Source of the DNA: Anthopleura xanthogrammica
Taxonomy: Eukaryota > Cnidaria > Anthozoa > Actiniaria > Actiniidae
Assembly: GCA_964019055.1 (NCBI GenBank)
Contig: OZ025210.1
Coordinates: forward strand, 15,020,332-15,084,331
Length of the DNA stretch: 64,000 bases
Direction: 5' to 3'
Shown: one piece after another, positions 1-11,800 of the stretch
Numbering within the stretch: the stretch's first letter is position 1
Layout: every line of letters starts with the position of its first letter
Program-made: the position numbers and the translations under genes
Notes under the pieces: model-generated
Database searches by the model: none
What the model was told of the DNA's origin: nothing
The model's input: only the letters and a program-made list of their open reading frames with translations

Positions 1-1952
1 TTTCAGACATTTGTTTGCTTGACACTTTTTGTTCAGACAGGCCTATTCATGAATAACAACAGTTGAGCTAAACGCCACGAGAGAGCCAGGACACAAAGTC
101 TTAATATGGGCTACGACGTCGAAAATATTACGTGCGATAGGGTTCAATTCTAAGAGCTACAATATTCTATATTCTTTCTTCTTTTTATTGTTATTATTTT
201 TTTCTGCGAATAACCATAGTTTCAGACACTGCGTGTTTTCGGAATTAATAAAAGCGTTTTCCAAGAAATGGGCCTTGACAGTGTGTCTGGATGTCGTTTC
301 ATAATTAATTGTCTCCAATCAGCGTGTCACACAAGGCCCATTTTAAAGCTATTTTTAGGACATATTCTAGAATACATCAAACACGAGTTTGACCCTACAT
401 ATGTCATGGAGGCTTTATATTATGGGAGGATTGTAATCCGGCTTTCCACTATTAAAACAGAATGAGTTAGTTAAAGGCACGACGACCAAGTTGCCTGATA
501 AAACAAAAAGACGATTATTACGGTTTATTTTTGTTCAATTCAACCGAGATGGCGACTATCTAAAGAAGCAACGTCAATAAGTTATCGGCGTGAATATTTA
601 TACAACAAAGTCCTCGCTGCTAGGTGATGATTTTTTACCGAAGTGATACAAAAATGGTAAATATTTAAGATCCCTTACATTTAGCTTGCATTTCCTTAAC
701 TTCAGTAAATGTTGGTTACAATGGTTTTCTACGTCCTACTTTTGCAGGGTTTTTCCCACCGTCATTATCATCTGGTCACCCTGTTTTAAGGTGGCCATAT
801 CTAACTAAGGCCTAGCCATAATCCTGACTCTTTGAAACAAAAATACGAAAAACTTGGTCATTGCCAGAAATTTCGTGCACCGAAACAAATACTTTCTGGC
901 TCCCAGTCCCTCTGCAGTCACTCGGCATTGATTCCAAACTATTGAAAAACGTTTGGGAGACGTAGTTTACCGTCGAATTAATCATTCCAGTTAAAGGATA
1001 TTAAAAAGTTGAACCTCATAATGGGGTATCAAGCACATGGCCTAACGTAATGTAAAAATATATCTTGTCTGTTTACGAAATTTATCTTACCTTTTTCGAA
1101 ATATAGTTTTCCCATCACGGCTCTAATGCCCGTAAGGGCCGTTTGCCATTTTCATTGCCACTCCTCTGTAAACCCATGATTATATCGTAAGGACAAACGA
1201 AGAATTCCAAAAGTTGAATCTCAAGCACCGTCGTTCGATAGTTGGAAAAGCAGTTGACGTATTCTTTACGTCTACAGGTGAAAGAAAGTTATTACCTTTT
1301 TCGAGCCGAAAAATCACTTCCCCAAATCTTTCGCTAAAAGTCTGCAATTCTGTCACAAAATGTCCAGTTTCGATCACAAATATTTTAGGAAATATGTGGC
1401 AAAAACCATTTAATAACCCATCATTTTGAAGCTTGTAAACAGCAAATTTTAGATTTTGAAAACACCGCTGCTCTTAGAATCTGTCAGCGCATAGATTTAC
1501 TGGGGAAAAACGCTGTTAGACCATAATTTTTTGGAAATTTCGAGCCCGTTTGTCTTGTGGCCAGCAAAGATTTCATGGCGCGAAAGATTTCGCGGGTTTA
1601 TTTTGAAAATAAAAACAAAGAAAAACAAAACAAAAAACAAAACAAAACCAAAAAAAGACCAAAAAAAAAAAAAATTTGCCTGAAGTTCAACTTCTTATTT
1701 AGAGTTTTGGTATTAACCGCTGAAAACTTACGGCGGGCTCGAGGGTTCCGATTTCTGGCCATGTTTTACTACTATCTGAACCTTGACAGTCTGAGTGACT
1801 GACAGATTTCAATTCAAATGAGGATCAAAGTATACGGAACAGTAATTAATGCGATACTTATGCTTAGAGAAATCTCATCCTGACAGCGACCAACACTTCT
1901 AGTAACACACAAATGTATGTAGTGTAATATACCGATTTCCTAGTTAATGCTC
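1..1952. other. No recognisable gene
   Basis: AT-rich sequence with only short open frames (for example 1214-1429) that show no domain, no splice-bounded exon and no signal peptide. I looked here for the missing first exon of the immunoglobulin gene that resumes at 8487 and did not find one. Confidence 0.5.
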
Positions 1953-2504
1953 CAATGACAATGACAATGACAATGACAATGACAATGACAATGACAATGA
2001 CAATGACAATGACAATGACAATGACAATGACAATGACAATGACAATGACAATGACAATGACAATGACAATGACAATGACAATGACAATGACAATGACAAT
2101 GACAATGACAATGACAATGACAATGACAATGACAATGACAATGACAATGACAATGACAATGACAATGACAATGACAATGACAATGACAATGACAATGACA
2201 ATGACAATGACAATGACAATGACAATGACAATGACAATGACAATGACAATGACAATGACAATGACAATGACAATGACAATGACAATGACAATGACAATGA
2301 CAATGACAATGACAATGACAATGACAATGACAATGACAATGACAATGACAATGACAATGACAATGACAATGACAATGACAATGACAATGACAATGACAAT
2401 GACAATGACAATGACAATGACAATGACAATGACAATGACAATGACAATGACAATGACAATGACAATGACAATGACAATGACAATGACAATGACAATGACA
2501 ATGA
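1953..2504. repeat. Perfect hexanucleotide satellite (CAATGA)n
   Basis: About 92 consecutive copies of the hexamer CAATGA with no interruption that I can see. Because 6 is divisible by 3, both strands stay open and give Met-Thr or Leu-Ser dipeptide polymers. These are artefacts of the repeat and not proteins. The complete lack of variant units suggests a young or actively homogenised array. Confidence 0.97.
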
Positions 2505-4156
2505 TTTTATTTGCACCTTAAAAATATAAAATTAAATTAAAATAAATATTTATCCTTACATAAAGGTGCGAGGTTGGTTTGTGTAGCTATTTATAACGTA
2601 AATAACACAGCCTTCGCAGAAAAGGTGAAGGCTTTGTTGCATGCTGCAAACCAAGCCCGAAAATAACTATGGGCGAGGCCAAGGGGGAGGGGGTACTCCC
2701 TATAATGGACTATACAGGGGCTGCTCCGCCCTAAAGAGGTACTTTTTCAGGCCGCAGGCATAGAAAAGGGGTGGGAATTTGTGAGTTTTGGTATAAAAAG
2801 GGGTAGCTTTTCTTCAAAGGTATATGAAAGGGGTACCTTTTCAGTTCGATCGAATGTAATCCGAAAGAGCTACAATGTTTTTAAAACGATATTTTTGTCA
2901 CTCAAAAACTGCGGAGAACGCCAATATCTTTTTTTTTTGTTACGAAACAGAAAATTCCAAATTGATTTTTAAAAACTACGTTTATTTAGCTTTCAGGAAA
3001 TGTATACTTTTATATAAAAATGTTGAAAAGGCAGCGCGAAATTTTGATCGCGCGTAAAGTAATCTCGAAGGCCTCAAACGTATCCTGATACCTTAAACAT
3101 AACCCATTTTCCTCCAGTTACCATTAATCACCTTAACACTAACTGTTTTTAACCATCTGAATGTAGGAATCCAACCACCGCTTGCGTTACGACAGAAGTG
3201 TCAACTATAATAATATACTACAGAACTGATATATTTATGTATGTTCAATGCCTTAAATTTAGAAACTACATATATCTCTAAGCATCTCGTAACAAATACT
3301 AATTAAACAAAAAAATAATCAAAACTCGTTCAACTCGTAAAAATATATATTATTCAATATAATGGAAAAGATTGATTCGTACCAGCAAAAAAAACTAGCA
3401 GGGGTTGGATATATGCTAGAGTTGTGCCGGAGTGAGACAAAATGACAAAGAGATTTCATTGGTAGTCACGAGGATTGTAATACCCGGAAACTGGTTAAAA
3501 ACAGCTCAAAGAGTAATGTACGCTTTCATTGTGACAATAATTTTTTTAACCCCAATATTATGGAATCAAGTTCACTTTTGAAGTGCTAGCCGCTGTTATT
3601 TACAACCGTATCCTTCACTCAACCCCTACATAGCTCCTATTACCTTTAAATAATTTTTTTTTTGTGTTTGACCTCGAGTCCATATTTTGTACACGAGTCC
3701 CATCCATGTTTTTTTTGGGTCCAGTCTAGTCCTAGCCTCCTTCGCAGACGTTTTTAGGGTCATCCCGTCGTCACGCAACGTCCAGTCCATGCCATATACG
3801 GAAACCAGTTCTGAGAATTATGGCAAGCAACTGCCCAAGCGCAAGAAACAAGAAAAGACATGACTGACTATTTTTCCTGGATTTTTATGCTACTGATTTG
3901 TAAACAAGGCAAGTATTCATATTCTTTTTCAGTGTCCAATAATCACTGGAAGCTTCATGATACGCAAACCTAAAAGTCATTTTAAATAATTGCGTGTACG
4001 TTGTCTGTTGTTGATGTTTTGCTTGGCAGACGAATAACGAAGTATATTGCCCTAAATCCCTAAATCCCCGTGCAATTATGTGTTCGTTTCATCACCGATA
4101 TATCAGAATCAAGCGATAACTTCAAATAGAATTTGGCTGGAATAAACCAGAGTGAA
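2505..4156. other. Non-coding, with dispersed-repeat debris
   Basis: No gene seen. A G-rich stretch around 2680-2850 contains repeated AAAGGGGT-type motifs and a GGGGGTACTCCC block that looks like a dispersed repeat. A segment near 2620-2660 (GTGAAGG.TTTGTTGCATG.TG) recurs near 62025-62060. Confidence 0.4.
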
Positions 4157-5020
4157 GCTGGTGTCAGATTTTTGAGTCAGATTTTTGAGTCAGATTTTTG
4201 GATCTGTTGTCAGATTTTTTCCGGGGGGCGTTACATCAGTTGATTTACAAAGTGCTCTGTATTCTTAGCAATGTCTCGAATCTAGATAAAACCTTTACAA
4301 CGCTTTAGATATAAGACAGTTCTTGAAAATGGTGGTTTTTGGAGATCGAAACAATCACTTAAAAGAAAACAAAGTGCGGTTTCAGATTTTTTTGAGCTGT
4401 GTTATCTACTATCATGATCAACGGGACTTCGTGCCACGAATATTTTAGAAGTACTGCTTCCAAATATCAGGTTACAGCTTTTTTAATTCAACATAAATAT
4501 ACTTTGAACTATCTATAGTGAGAAAGAAATAACTATGTACAAACGTTGAGATAGTATACTCATCAGTTACGTTATATAGAACAAATCCACGAGCCCGTAT
4601 AGAGCAGTTTTTAAGCAAGCTGGATTAACTGGGTAACAAGACACCGTAACAATGAAAATACAATATTCGATAGTTCACACGCTATTCCTTTATTAAGGTA
4701 ATCTGCCAAAGGCTACCTTATTTATGGTCCTTAGCGTAATCCATATCAAAACTGAAGTACCTACACAATTATACAAGTACAAAGAAATATATATCCCTGG
4801 GTGCAGTCAGATTTTTTGTGTCACGCCACTAACAGAGCATATCGTTACAGCAAATGGCTCGATTATGAAATTCATTTCCAAGCAGATATATTTTCAGGGA
4901 TTTGTACAGCTCTCAGCAAACACCAGTTCTACGTGATATCCACGCAAGCATTTGCTAAATAATATCTTCGCGAACAAAGAAATATAACTTGCTGTCAGAT
5001 TTTTGTATCAGATTTTTTGT
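4157..5020 (+). repeat. Cluster of GTCAGATTTTT motifs
   Basis: The motif GTCAGATTTTT(T/G) occurs in tandem around 4165-4215, again near 4380, and in two longer related blocks near 4806-4880 and 5004-5085. These blocks share GTCAGATTTTTTGTGTCACG and then TTACAGCAAATGGCTC. The second block overlaps the decayed 3' end of the LINE. The origin is unknown: it could be a dispersed repeat family or a local segmental duplication. Confidence 0.6.
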
Positions 5021-5076
5021 GTCACGTCGCTTCCAGTGAATCATGTTACAGCAAATGGCTCTTTTATCGAATTCTT

Positions 5077-6282
5077 TTCCAGTCCTTGGGTTCTCTGGAT
5101 TATGTTTGCCTATCCATGCCGCTTCTGTTTTCGAATTATTCACTTTAAGTGATGAGTGCTGGTAAAAGGTGTTTAATGCCCTAAGAGCCATATCTAAGGA
5201 ATTTAAATCTTTAAGAAAAAGAGTGGTATCATCAGCAAAAAGTGCTTTTTATGATTTCCATCAGCTCTAAACCCATGAATCTCTTCGTTTTGCCTGATGA
5301 GAGTGGCAAGTGTTTCAATTGCAAGGATAAAGATGTACGGTGAAATAGGGTCCCCCTGTCTGGTGCCCCTCTTGATCTCAAAGAAATTTGTAGCAGTTTC
5401 GTTATTTAGAACACAAGCCATATTCTCCTTCAGAAGCACTCTAATCCATTTTATAAATTGTGGACCAAATCCAAAATGCTTTAGAGTAGCAAAAATATAA
5501 TTTCTTTCTATACTGTCAAAGGCCTTCTGGAAATCTACTGCTAATAAAATCAACGATTGGTTCATTTGAACTAAGTAATCCATAATATCTTCTATTAGAC
5601 GGATTGGTTCTTCAATATTCCTATCTTTTACAAAGGCTGCCTGGTCGGGATGAGTTAATTTATCCATGTATTTAGACATTCTATTACTTAAGGCTTTACT
5701 GCATATTTTGGATTCGACATTAATTAAGCTAATAGGTCGCCACGAGTCTAATGACCTATTATCTTTATTTGGCTTTTCTATTAGGGTTATTACTGCTTGT
5801 TTTTGTGCAGTTGTTAACTCTCCTTTGTCAAAACTATTATTTAAACAGCTAATTAGGTCTTTTCCTATACAATCCCAGAAGGCTATATAAAACTCTTTAG
5901 TAAGACCATCATTTCCCGGTGTTTTAAAAGTTCCTAATTGTTTCAAGCTAGTAAAGCATTCTGCTATTGTTAAATACCCTTCACACGATAGCATTTCATC
6001 TTGTGACAATGCCGGATTATCAATATGCTTTAGAAAATCGTAACAATCAGCCTCGGTCCCCGTACCTTTAACGTCGTACAAATATTTATAAAAACTTTCG
6101 ATAAACCTTAAGATTTCGCTACTTTTGTTTCTTCTTTCCAAAGACAAGAAATATTTATTGCTTTTTTCTCCTAGCTCTGCCCACTTAATTTTAGATCTAA
6201 GAATCAATCCATCAGTAATATAATCATTCATTACTTCAATATCTTTTTTCAAACTGTCATGTTCGGCAACATAACTCGGCAT
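5077..6282 (-). pseudogene. LINE ORF2 reverse transcriptase (frameshifted)
   Basis: The frame shows the RT blocks P-G-N-D-G-L, W-R-P-I-S-L-I-N, F-V-K-D-R-N-I, V-D-F-Q-K-A-F-D-S and G-T-R-Q-G-D-P-I-S-P. A one-base shift near 5250 moves the catalytic F-A-D-D motif into another frame, which then continues (A-L-R-A-L-N-T-F) to about 5080. The thumb and C-terminal parts are missing. Catalytic integrity is therefore lost and the copy cannot be autonomous. Confidence 0.88.
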
Positions 6283-6631
6283 CTTTTCCCAATCAGGTAC
6301 CTTTTCGATGTCCTGATTTTTTTCTTCAAGGTCTTGTTACTTTTTACGGAGTTTCTTAGTTCTAGCTTTTGCATACTTCATCGTAAATTTCCGTACTTCA
6401 TATTTAATCAGCTCCCAACGGCTTCGTGACGTGGGCATAATATATCCTTATTTGACAATTCATTTTTAACTTCCTGAATTTTACTTTTCATTTGCTCTAT
6501 ATAAGTTTAATCTTCTAAAAGTGAATTATTAAATTTCCAAAACGAAGAACCCCTTGGACTGTCTTCACAAAACGATTTAATTCTCAACGTTACAGCAAAG
6601 TGATCCGTTGAAGGAGATGGTAGAATATCCG

Positions 6632-7339
6632 TCATTTCGATATAGGGTTGTAAGTCATTTGACACAAACAAAAAAAATCTAATCTACGATACAATACCGT
6701 GTTGGACTTAGATTGCTTCCCTTGTCCTTTTCCTGACCTGGTATAACGCTTTAGTGAACTGTTTCGAATACGCCAAATATCACACAAATCAAGCTCTAAC
6801 ATTATTTCTCGTATTGTTTCAATTGTTCTAATTTTTAGCACCGGATTACCACCACTAGCCTCCAAGTCGGGGTCAAAGATGAAATTAAAATCCCCGCCCC
6901 ATATAATTTGTGTATCTTCAGGTAGATCTAGGTTTGTAATTTTTTGATAGATCAACATTAGGAGATCAACTTGACTACTTTCATCATTAGGTGCGTAAAT
7001 GTTAATTAGCAAAAAAGGACTTCCTTGGAGTTCGCACAAAGCAATTATGCATCTACCCTGAGTGTCTGTTTCTAACGATATTATCTTATGCTCTAGGTTT
7101 TTGCCAAACAAAATTCCTACACCCCTACTATTTGATGAACCATGGGAAAACAATACTTGGCCTCTAAATCGTTGAGTCCTTTGAAATTCATTGCTTTCAG
7201 TTGAATGTGTTTCCTGTAGGAATGTAATTCCTTTGTGGCCACCATGTTGGGCAATCCAACTTAGCATTTTACGACATTTTTTGTAATCCCTAAGGCCTCT
7301 TACATTAAGAGACAGAAGACCAAAATCCAACTCTTGCAT
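6632..7339 (-). pseudogene. LINE ORF2 endonuclease domain (broken)
   Basis: A 235-residue frame of the exonuclease/endonuclease/phosphatase fold. It shows L-S-L-N-V-R-G-L near residue 8, F-L-Q-E-T-H (catalytic Glu) near 40, I-N-I-Y-A-P-N near 110, and W-G-G-D-F-N (catalytic Asp/Asn) near 147. In the intact family this enzyme nicks target DNA to prime reverse transcription. The frame is lost near 6660; another frame continues with a typical S-N-D-L and S-T-D-H-F-A-V run, so ORF2 is frameshifted here. Confidence 0.85.
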
Positions 7340-7739
7340 TAAGAAAATTTAAAAATATACCGGAGGAAAATAAAAACATACTCATCTGCTCCACACATAA
7401 GCAGTAGTGAAATGCCACATTAATATAAAACAGATTTAGAAAACAATACAGTATAAAAACAAAAAGTGCACAAACAATACTACAAATGAGAACGAATTTG
7501 GCCAGTATTGAAAGTGATGACAAACTCCGCTTTTTCAATACTGTTGGGAATTCAAGGGCAATCAGCTATTGTACAACAACTATAAGCTTATAAGCTAACA
7601 ACGAAAAATAACCTCTGAGTTTACAACTCCTCCTCAAGGTTTTCTAAATTTGCATATTTAAGCTTCGGAGATGTAATTGAAAAATACTGACTTAAATAAA
7701 GTTCGTTAATTTCTTTAAATCAATTTGTTACTTATCTTC

Positions 7740-8390
7740 TCAATAGTGGAAATAAATCTCTTCAAAGTCTGCTTCCTGAACAATCTTATACACCTTCCCG
7801 CCTTTTTCCTTCCTAATGAATACTTTTCCGTCCAGGGTCCATACACTGTGCCACTTATTTTGTTTGGCCCGTTTACGTCCTTCGGCAAACAATTTTCTCC
7901 TTTGACTTGTAAGGTTTTCTTTAATGTAAACCTTATTTGCTCCATTTAATTTCCCTCCGTCAGAATCGTTTTGATATTTCCTGAGTTTCCATCTAGCTTC
8001 ATAAAGGTTTTTCTTATCCTCGTAGGCCTTAGATTTCACTATGATTGGCCTTGGAGATAGCTTAGAGGGAAGTCTATGCACTATATCAATGTCGTTTTCT
8101 TCAATATCTTCCACTCCAATGGATTTTGATAGCTCATCCACCAACGCATCAAGATCTTCTTCTACTTGTTCCGGGATGCCATGAATTTCGAGGTTATATT
8201 TCCTTTGGTACTGATTTAAATCATCTTGCACTTCATCCAGTTTATTCATTCTAACTTTGAGTGTAGCCAGCTCATCGTGTTGTTCTTTGCACTTGACTTT
8301 GAGTTTAACATTTGCATATGCAGTGGGGTAGTAATTATTCATATACAACCTATAAAGCGAGGGAGCTGTATAGTTCAGACAGTCAAGCAA
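7740..8390 (-). pseudogene. LINE ORF1 (L1-type nucleic-acid chaperone), 5' truncated
   Basis: The 216-residue open frame has an N-terminal heptad-rich stretch (roughly residues 28-65, E-L-A-T-L-K-V-R-M-N-K-L-D). An RRM-like region with N-L-E-I-H-G-I-P at about 67-74 follows, then I-V-H-R-L-P and R-P-I-I-V-K, a pattern typical of L1/Tx1 ORF1 proteins that bind element RNA. The first 25 or so residues are probably not ORF1, because the usual long N-terminus is missing and the frame simply runs in from flanking DNA. No ATG context supports a real start. Confidence 0.75.
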
Positions 8391-8486
8391 GTTAGCTTAG
8401 ATCGAAATAAACCGAAGAAATTGCAAGACACGATCAGCTATTTCGTAAATAACTTAAATAATTAATTTATCATTGTTTGCTTGCAG

Positions 8487-8849
8487 TAATGGGTGCAATT
8501 ACTGGACCTACCATGCTTACTATCTCCGTTGGCGAGACTGCGCATTTCAGATGGAATAATACCAACGACAATCCAACCCTTATATATGCTACATGGGGCA
8601 TAAGAAAAGGCAACATTGCTGATCCTCAGTTTATCAATGTAGATATAACGAGCAGCAAGGTGTACCTCAACTCAGATCTGGAACCAAACCTGATAAAACG
8701 GCTGTCTTTTGACGGCGACCTCAGAAAATGTTTGGCATGGTTTACCCTGAAGAATGTCACTGTAAACGATACAAACGAGTACATCGCTAGTATCAGTGAG
8801 GATGTTACCAGAGTTTTTCATCGTACAGTTGCATTAACTGTAAAGGAAC
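8487..8849 (+). CDS. Gene 1 exon: V-like Ig domain lacking the cysteine pair
   Basis: The exon follows a TTGCTTGCAG acceptor and ends before GTAAGA. It has the V-set pattern G-E-T-A-H-F-R-W at strand B and [10 protein letters not shown] at strand F. At the strand-B cysteine position there is Trp and at the strand-F position Ala, so no canonical disulfide can form. It is homologous to the V-like exons at 47233 and 53838, sharing [SV]-G-E-T-A-x-F-x-W. Confidence 0.75.
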
Positions 8850-11800
8850 GTAAGAAGGAAGAACCAAATATGATCGGTGAGCTATTGCTCTTGTTTTGGA
8901 ATTTGTTTCTTTCTTCCAGGTGTAGTTTTGCAAAGGTATATTTATAAGTAATAGCATGACTTGAGGGTGATTAGTGATTAAATGTCCCCGAAAGCCGAGG
9001 GAGGTTTTGTTGAAGTCCCGACGCCGAAGTCGCCGAACTAAACCTCCCGAGGCTTGAGGGGACATTTGATCACTAATCACCCGAAATGTCATGCTATTAG
9101 TTTGTAATATTATGATTGCCGAGGAATAAAACTGCTCTTAGGAAATATGTTAGCTTTCGTACGATGCATAAATTACAAATTTTTACAAGCTGTTGATATG
9201 CGGCATACTTTAGGGAATTTGCCTTTGTTAAATGCGACAATGGCGAATTGAACCAGCATTCATTCATTCGTGGTGCTTTATTCTAATTCACTTTGGTTGG
9301 CTTAGAGCGGTATTAATGAAGTGTTTTCAATCCGTCGTGATTACGTCATAAATAGTAGGAAAAATTCCCGATCTAGTCAACGCATGCACAAAGATTACTC
9401 AATGGGTCCCACAAGTGCTTGGGTGTTGAATAGTGTGTAGTGCAGAGTCATTGCTCAAAATTTTCGAATGGGTCGATGCGACCCAGCCATGGTCCTGGTG
9501 ATTGTCATATGAGGGACCATGCCTCATGAATAGTGAGGAGGGATATTTAGTCTAAATATCCCTCATGATTATATTCATGAGGGATATTTAGACTAAATAT
9601 CCCTCATCACTATAGAGGCTTTGCACCATCACGTGACTCGCGTAGCGTCGGTTAGCAACGGTAACTACGCCGCCATGACAGGAGGCATGTAAACCATAAC
9701 CAACAAAGTATAATAGCGAACACGATGGGAAAATTTTGCTGTGTTTTTGGCTGTGGAAAACGTTCTGAAAGAGACAAAAATGTCAGATTTTTTAATGTCC
9801 CGAAGCAGATCAAGCATCAAGGAGAAAAAACACGGAATATGTCAAAGCGAAGACGAGAAAAATGGCTTGCAAACATCCGACGAGAGGCTGTTTCAACAGG
9901 ACAAGTCAAGAACCCAATGGTTTGCTCGCTTCATTTTCACCAAGGTAGACGTTGATTTCAAATTACAACTAGCTTATTCCTTAAAAAACATGTGTGGTAC
10001 AATTCTTGATCGATGTTACGTCTACGACGACACTAATCCAGACTGGGCTCCAACGATCGCGATGGGTCACGCATCTTCTTCTGTTTCCCAACCAGCCAGA
10101 GTTTCTTCGCTAAAAAGGCACAACCGTTTGATGGAAAGATCTTCAAAAAGGCGACTGTGCTATGAACAAGCCCTTGTTAATAGTAATAAAGAAAATATTG
10201 ATGTAGAGAGACCCAAAGAAACGATACAAGAGACAGAAGACGACATATTGACCAGCACTCCACAACTACGAAATTCTGAGACACAGACTCCAGAGGCCAG
10301 TAGCATATCTGTAGAAACACAGACTGAGACCAAGACCACATCTAGATCTGTTGAGACACAAACTGATTTGACATCCATTGACATAGAATATCTTCAAGAA
10401 AAGGCAACCACAAATACAAGTTATAATGATCCTTTGAGCCCTGAAAACTTTAAAGATGAAGATAAAGCGAAATTTTATACTGGTCTACCTACAATGGCAG
10501 TTTTCATTGCAGTACTTGATTTAATTAGTCCTGGACTGTTGTATCGAAGTTCCTTGAGCAAATTCCAGCAGCTTTTGCTAACTCTTATGCGCCTTCGATT
10601 GAATTTGTCTGTTCAAGATCTTGGCTACAGATTTGGTGTTCATGCCTCTACTGTATCAAGAGTATTCCAAAGCTGCATCCAAGTCATGTACTCAAGTATG
10701 GGATTTCTGATTCACTGGCCTGATAGAGAGGAACTGAGATTGACTTTGCCAATGTGTTTCAGGGAGAAGTTTTCATCTTGTGCAGTCATCATTGACTGTT
10801 TTGAGGTCTTCGTAGACCGCCCCTCAGACTTATTAGCCCGAGCTCAAACCTGGTCATCATACAAGCACCACAACACTGCCAAGTTTTTAATTGGAATCAC
10901 ACCCCAAGGAACCGTATCATTCATCTCGAAAGCATGGGGAGGCAGGGCTTCAGACAAGTTTATTACTGAACACTGTGGACTATTAAACAACTTAGTTCCT
11001 GGAGACCTTGTTTTGGCAGATCGTGGATTTGACATTGAAGACAGCTGTGGACCTTTCTGTGCACGTCTGAAAATTCCATCTTTTACCAGAGGTAAACCTC
11101 AACTATCACCTGTCGAGATTGAAACTACAAGATCAATTGCCAATGTAAGAATACATGTGGAGAGGGTGATTGGCAGTGTGAGACAGAAGTATACGATACT
11201 AGGACATGGAGTCGCACCCATTGACTATCTGAAAGCAGACAATGGTGCACCCTGCTTGCTTGACAAGATAGCATTTGTATGTTGTGCACTGGTAAATTGC
11301 TGTAAATCTGTAGTTTCTTCAGAATAGTTGTTACTTTTTTATACATTTTTAATATAGTGATTATACTTTGGTCCACAATTTAGTAGTGTTTTAATAAACA
11401 ACAAATTGTCTACTGAAACATACTAGCTACAGTATATCACTGTGACTGAAGTAAAATCACTGCATAGTATGAACAATACCCTGTACATTATATTAATGTT
11501 GTAATTCATTTTATTAATTTTTTACATTTTTAAAATTAAAAACTATGATTGGTAGTTGTTTTTAAACAGCTTGAACATAGCTTTCAACTAGAACATACTT
11601 AAGGAATAATTATTCATTGTAAAAATCTATAAATAATAATTACGCATAAAATTTCTTAGTTTCGCATTTTCAAATTGACAATAATATGCCATTAAATATA
11701 CTCTTAAAACTTGAACAAAGTTTTCAGCTAGTGAAAGGCATAGCTAATGGGAATAATTCATTGTAATGGTTAATAAATAATAAGTTATTTACACTTAATT

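Larger units (their letters stand above)
4955..8315 (-). mobile_element. Decayed L1/Tx1-like non-LTR retrotransposon
   Basis: On the minus strand, in order, lie an L1-type ORF1 (from about 8315 to 7740), an apurinic-type endonuclease (7339-6632) and a reverse transcriptase (6282 to about 5080). Three features place it in the L1/Tx1 group: the coiled-coil plus RRM-like ORF1, the endonuclease start L-S-L-N-V-R-G-L, and the RT motif F-x-K-A-F-D-S. ORF2 is broken between endonuclease and RT and again just before the F-A-D-D catalytic box, and both ends look truncated. It sits directly upstream of the first visible exon of the immunoglobulin gene at 8487 and may have displaced that gene's 5' end. 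Confidence 0.85.

Noticed and set aside
1944..2521. Open frames encoding Met-Thr and Leu-Ser polymers
   Set aside because: They only reflect the hexanucleotide satellite, whose length is a multiple of three on both strands.
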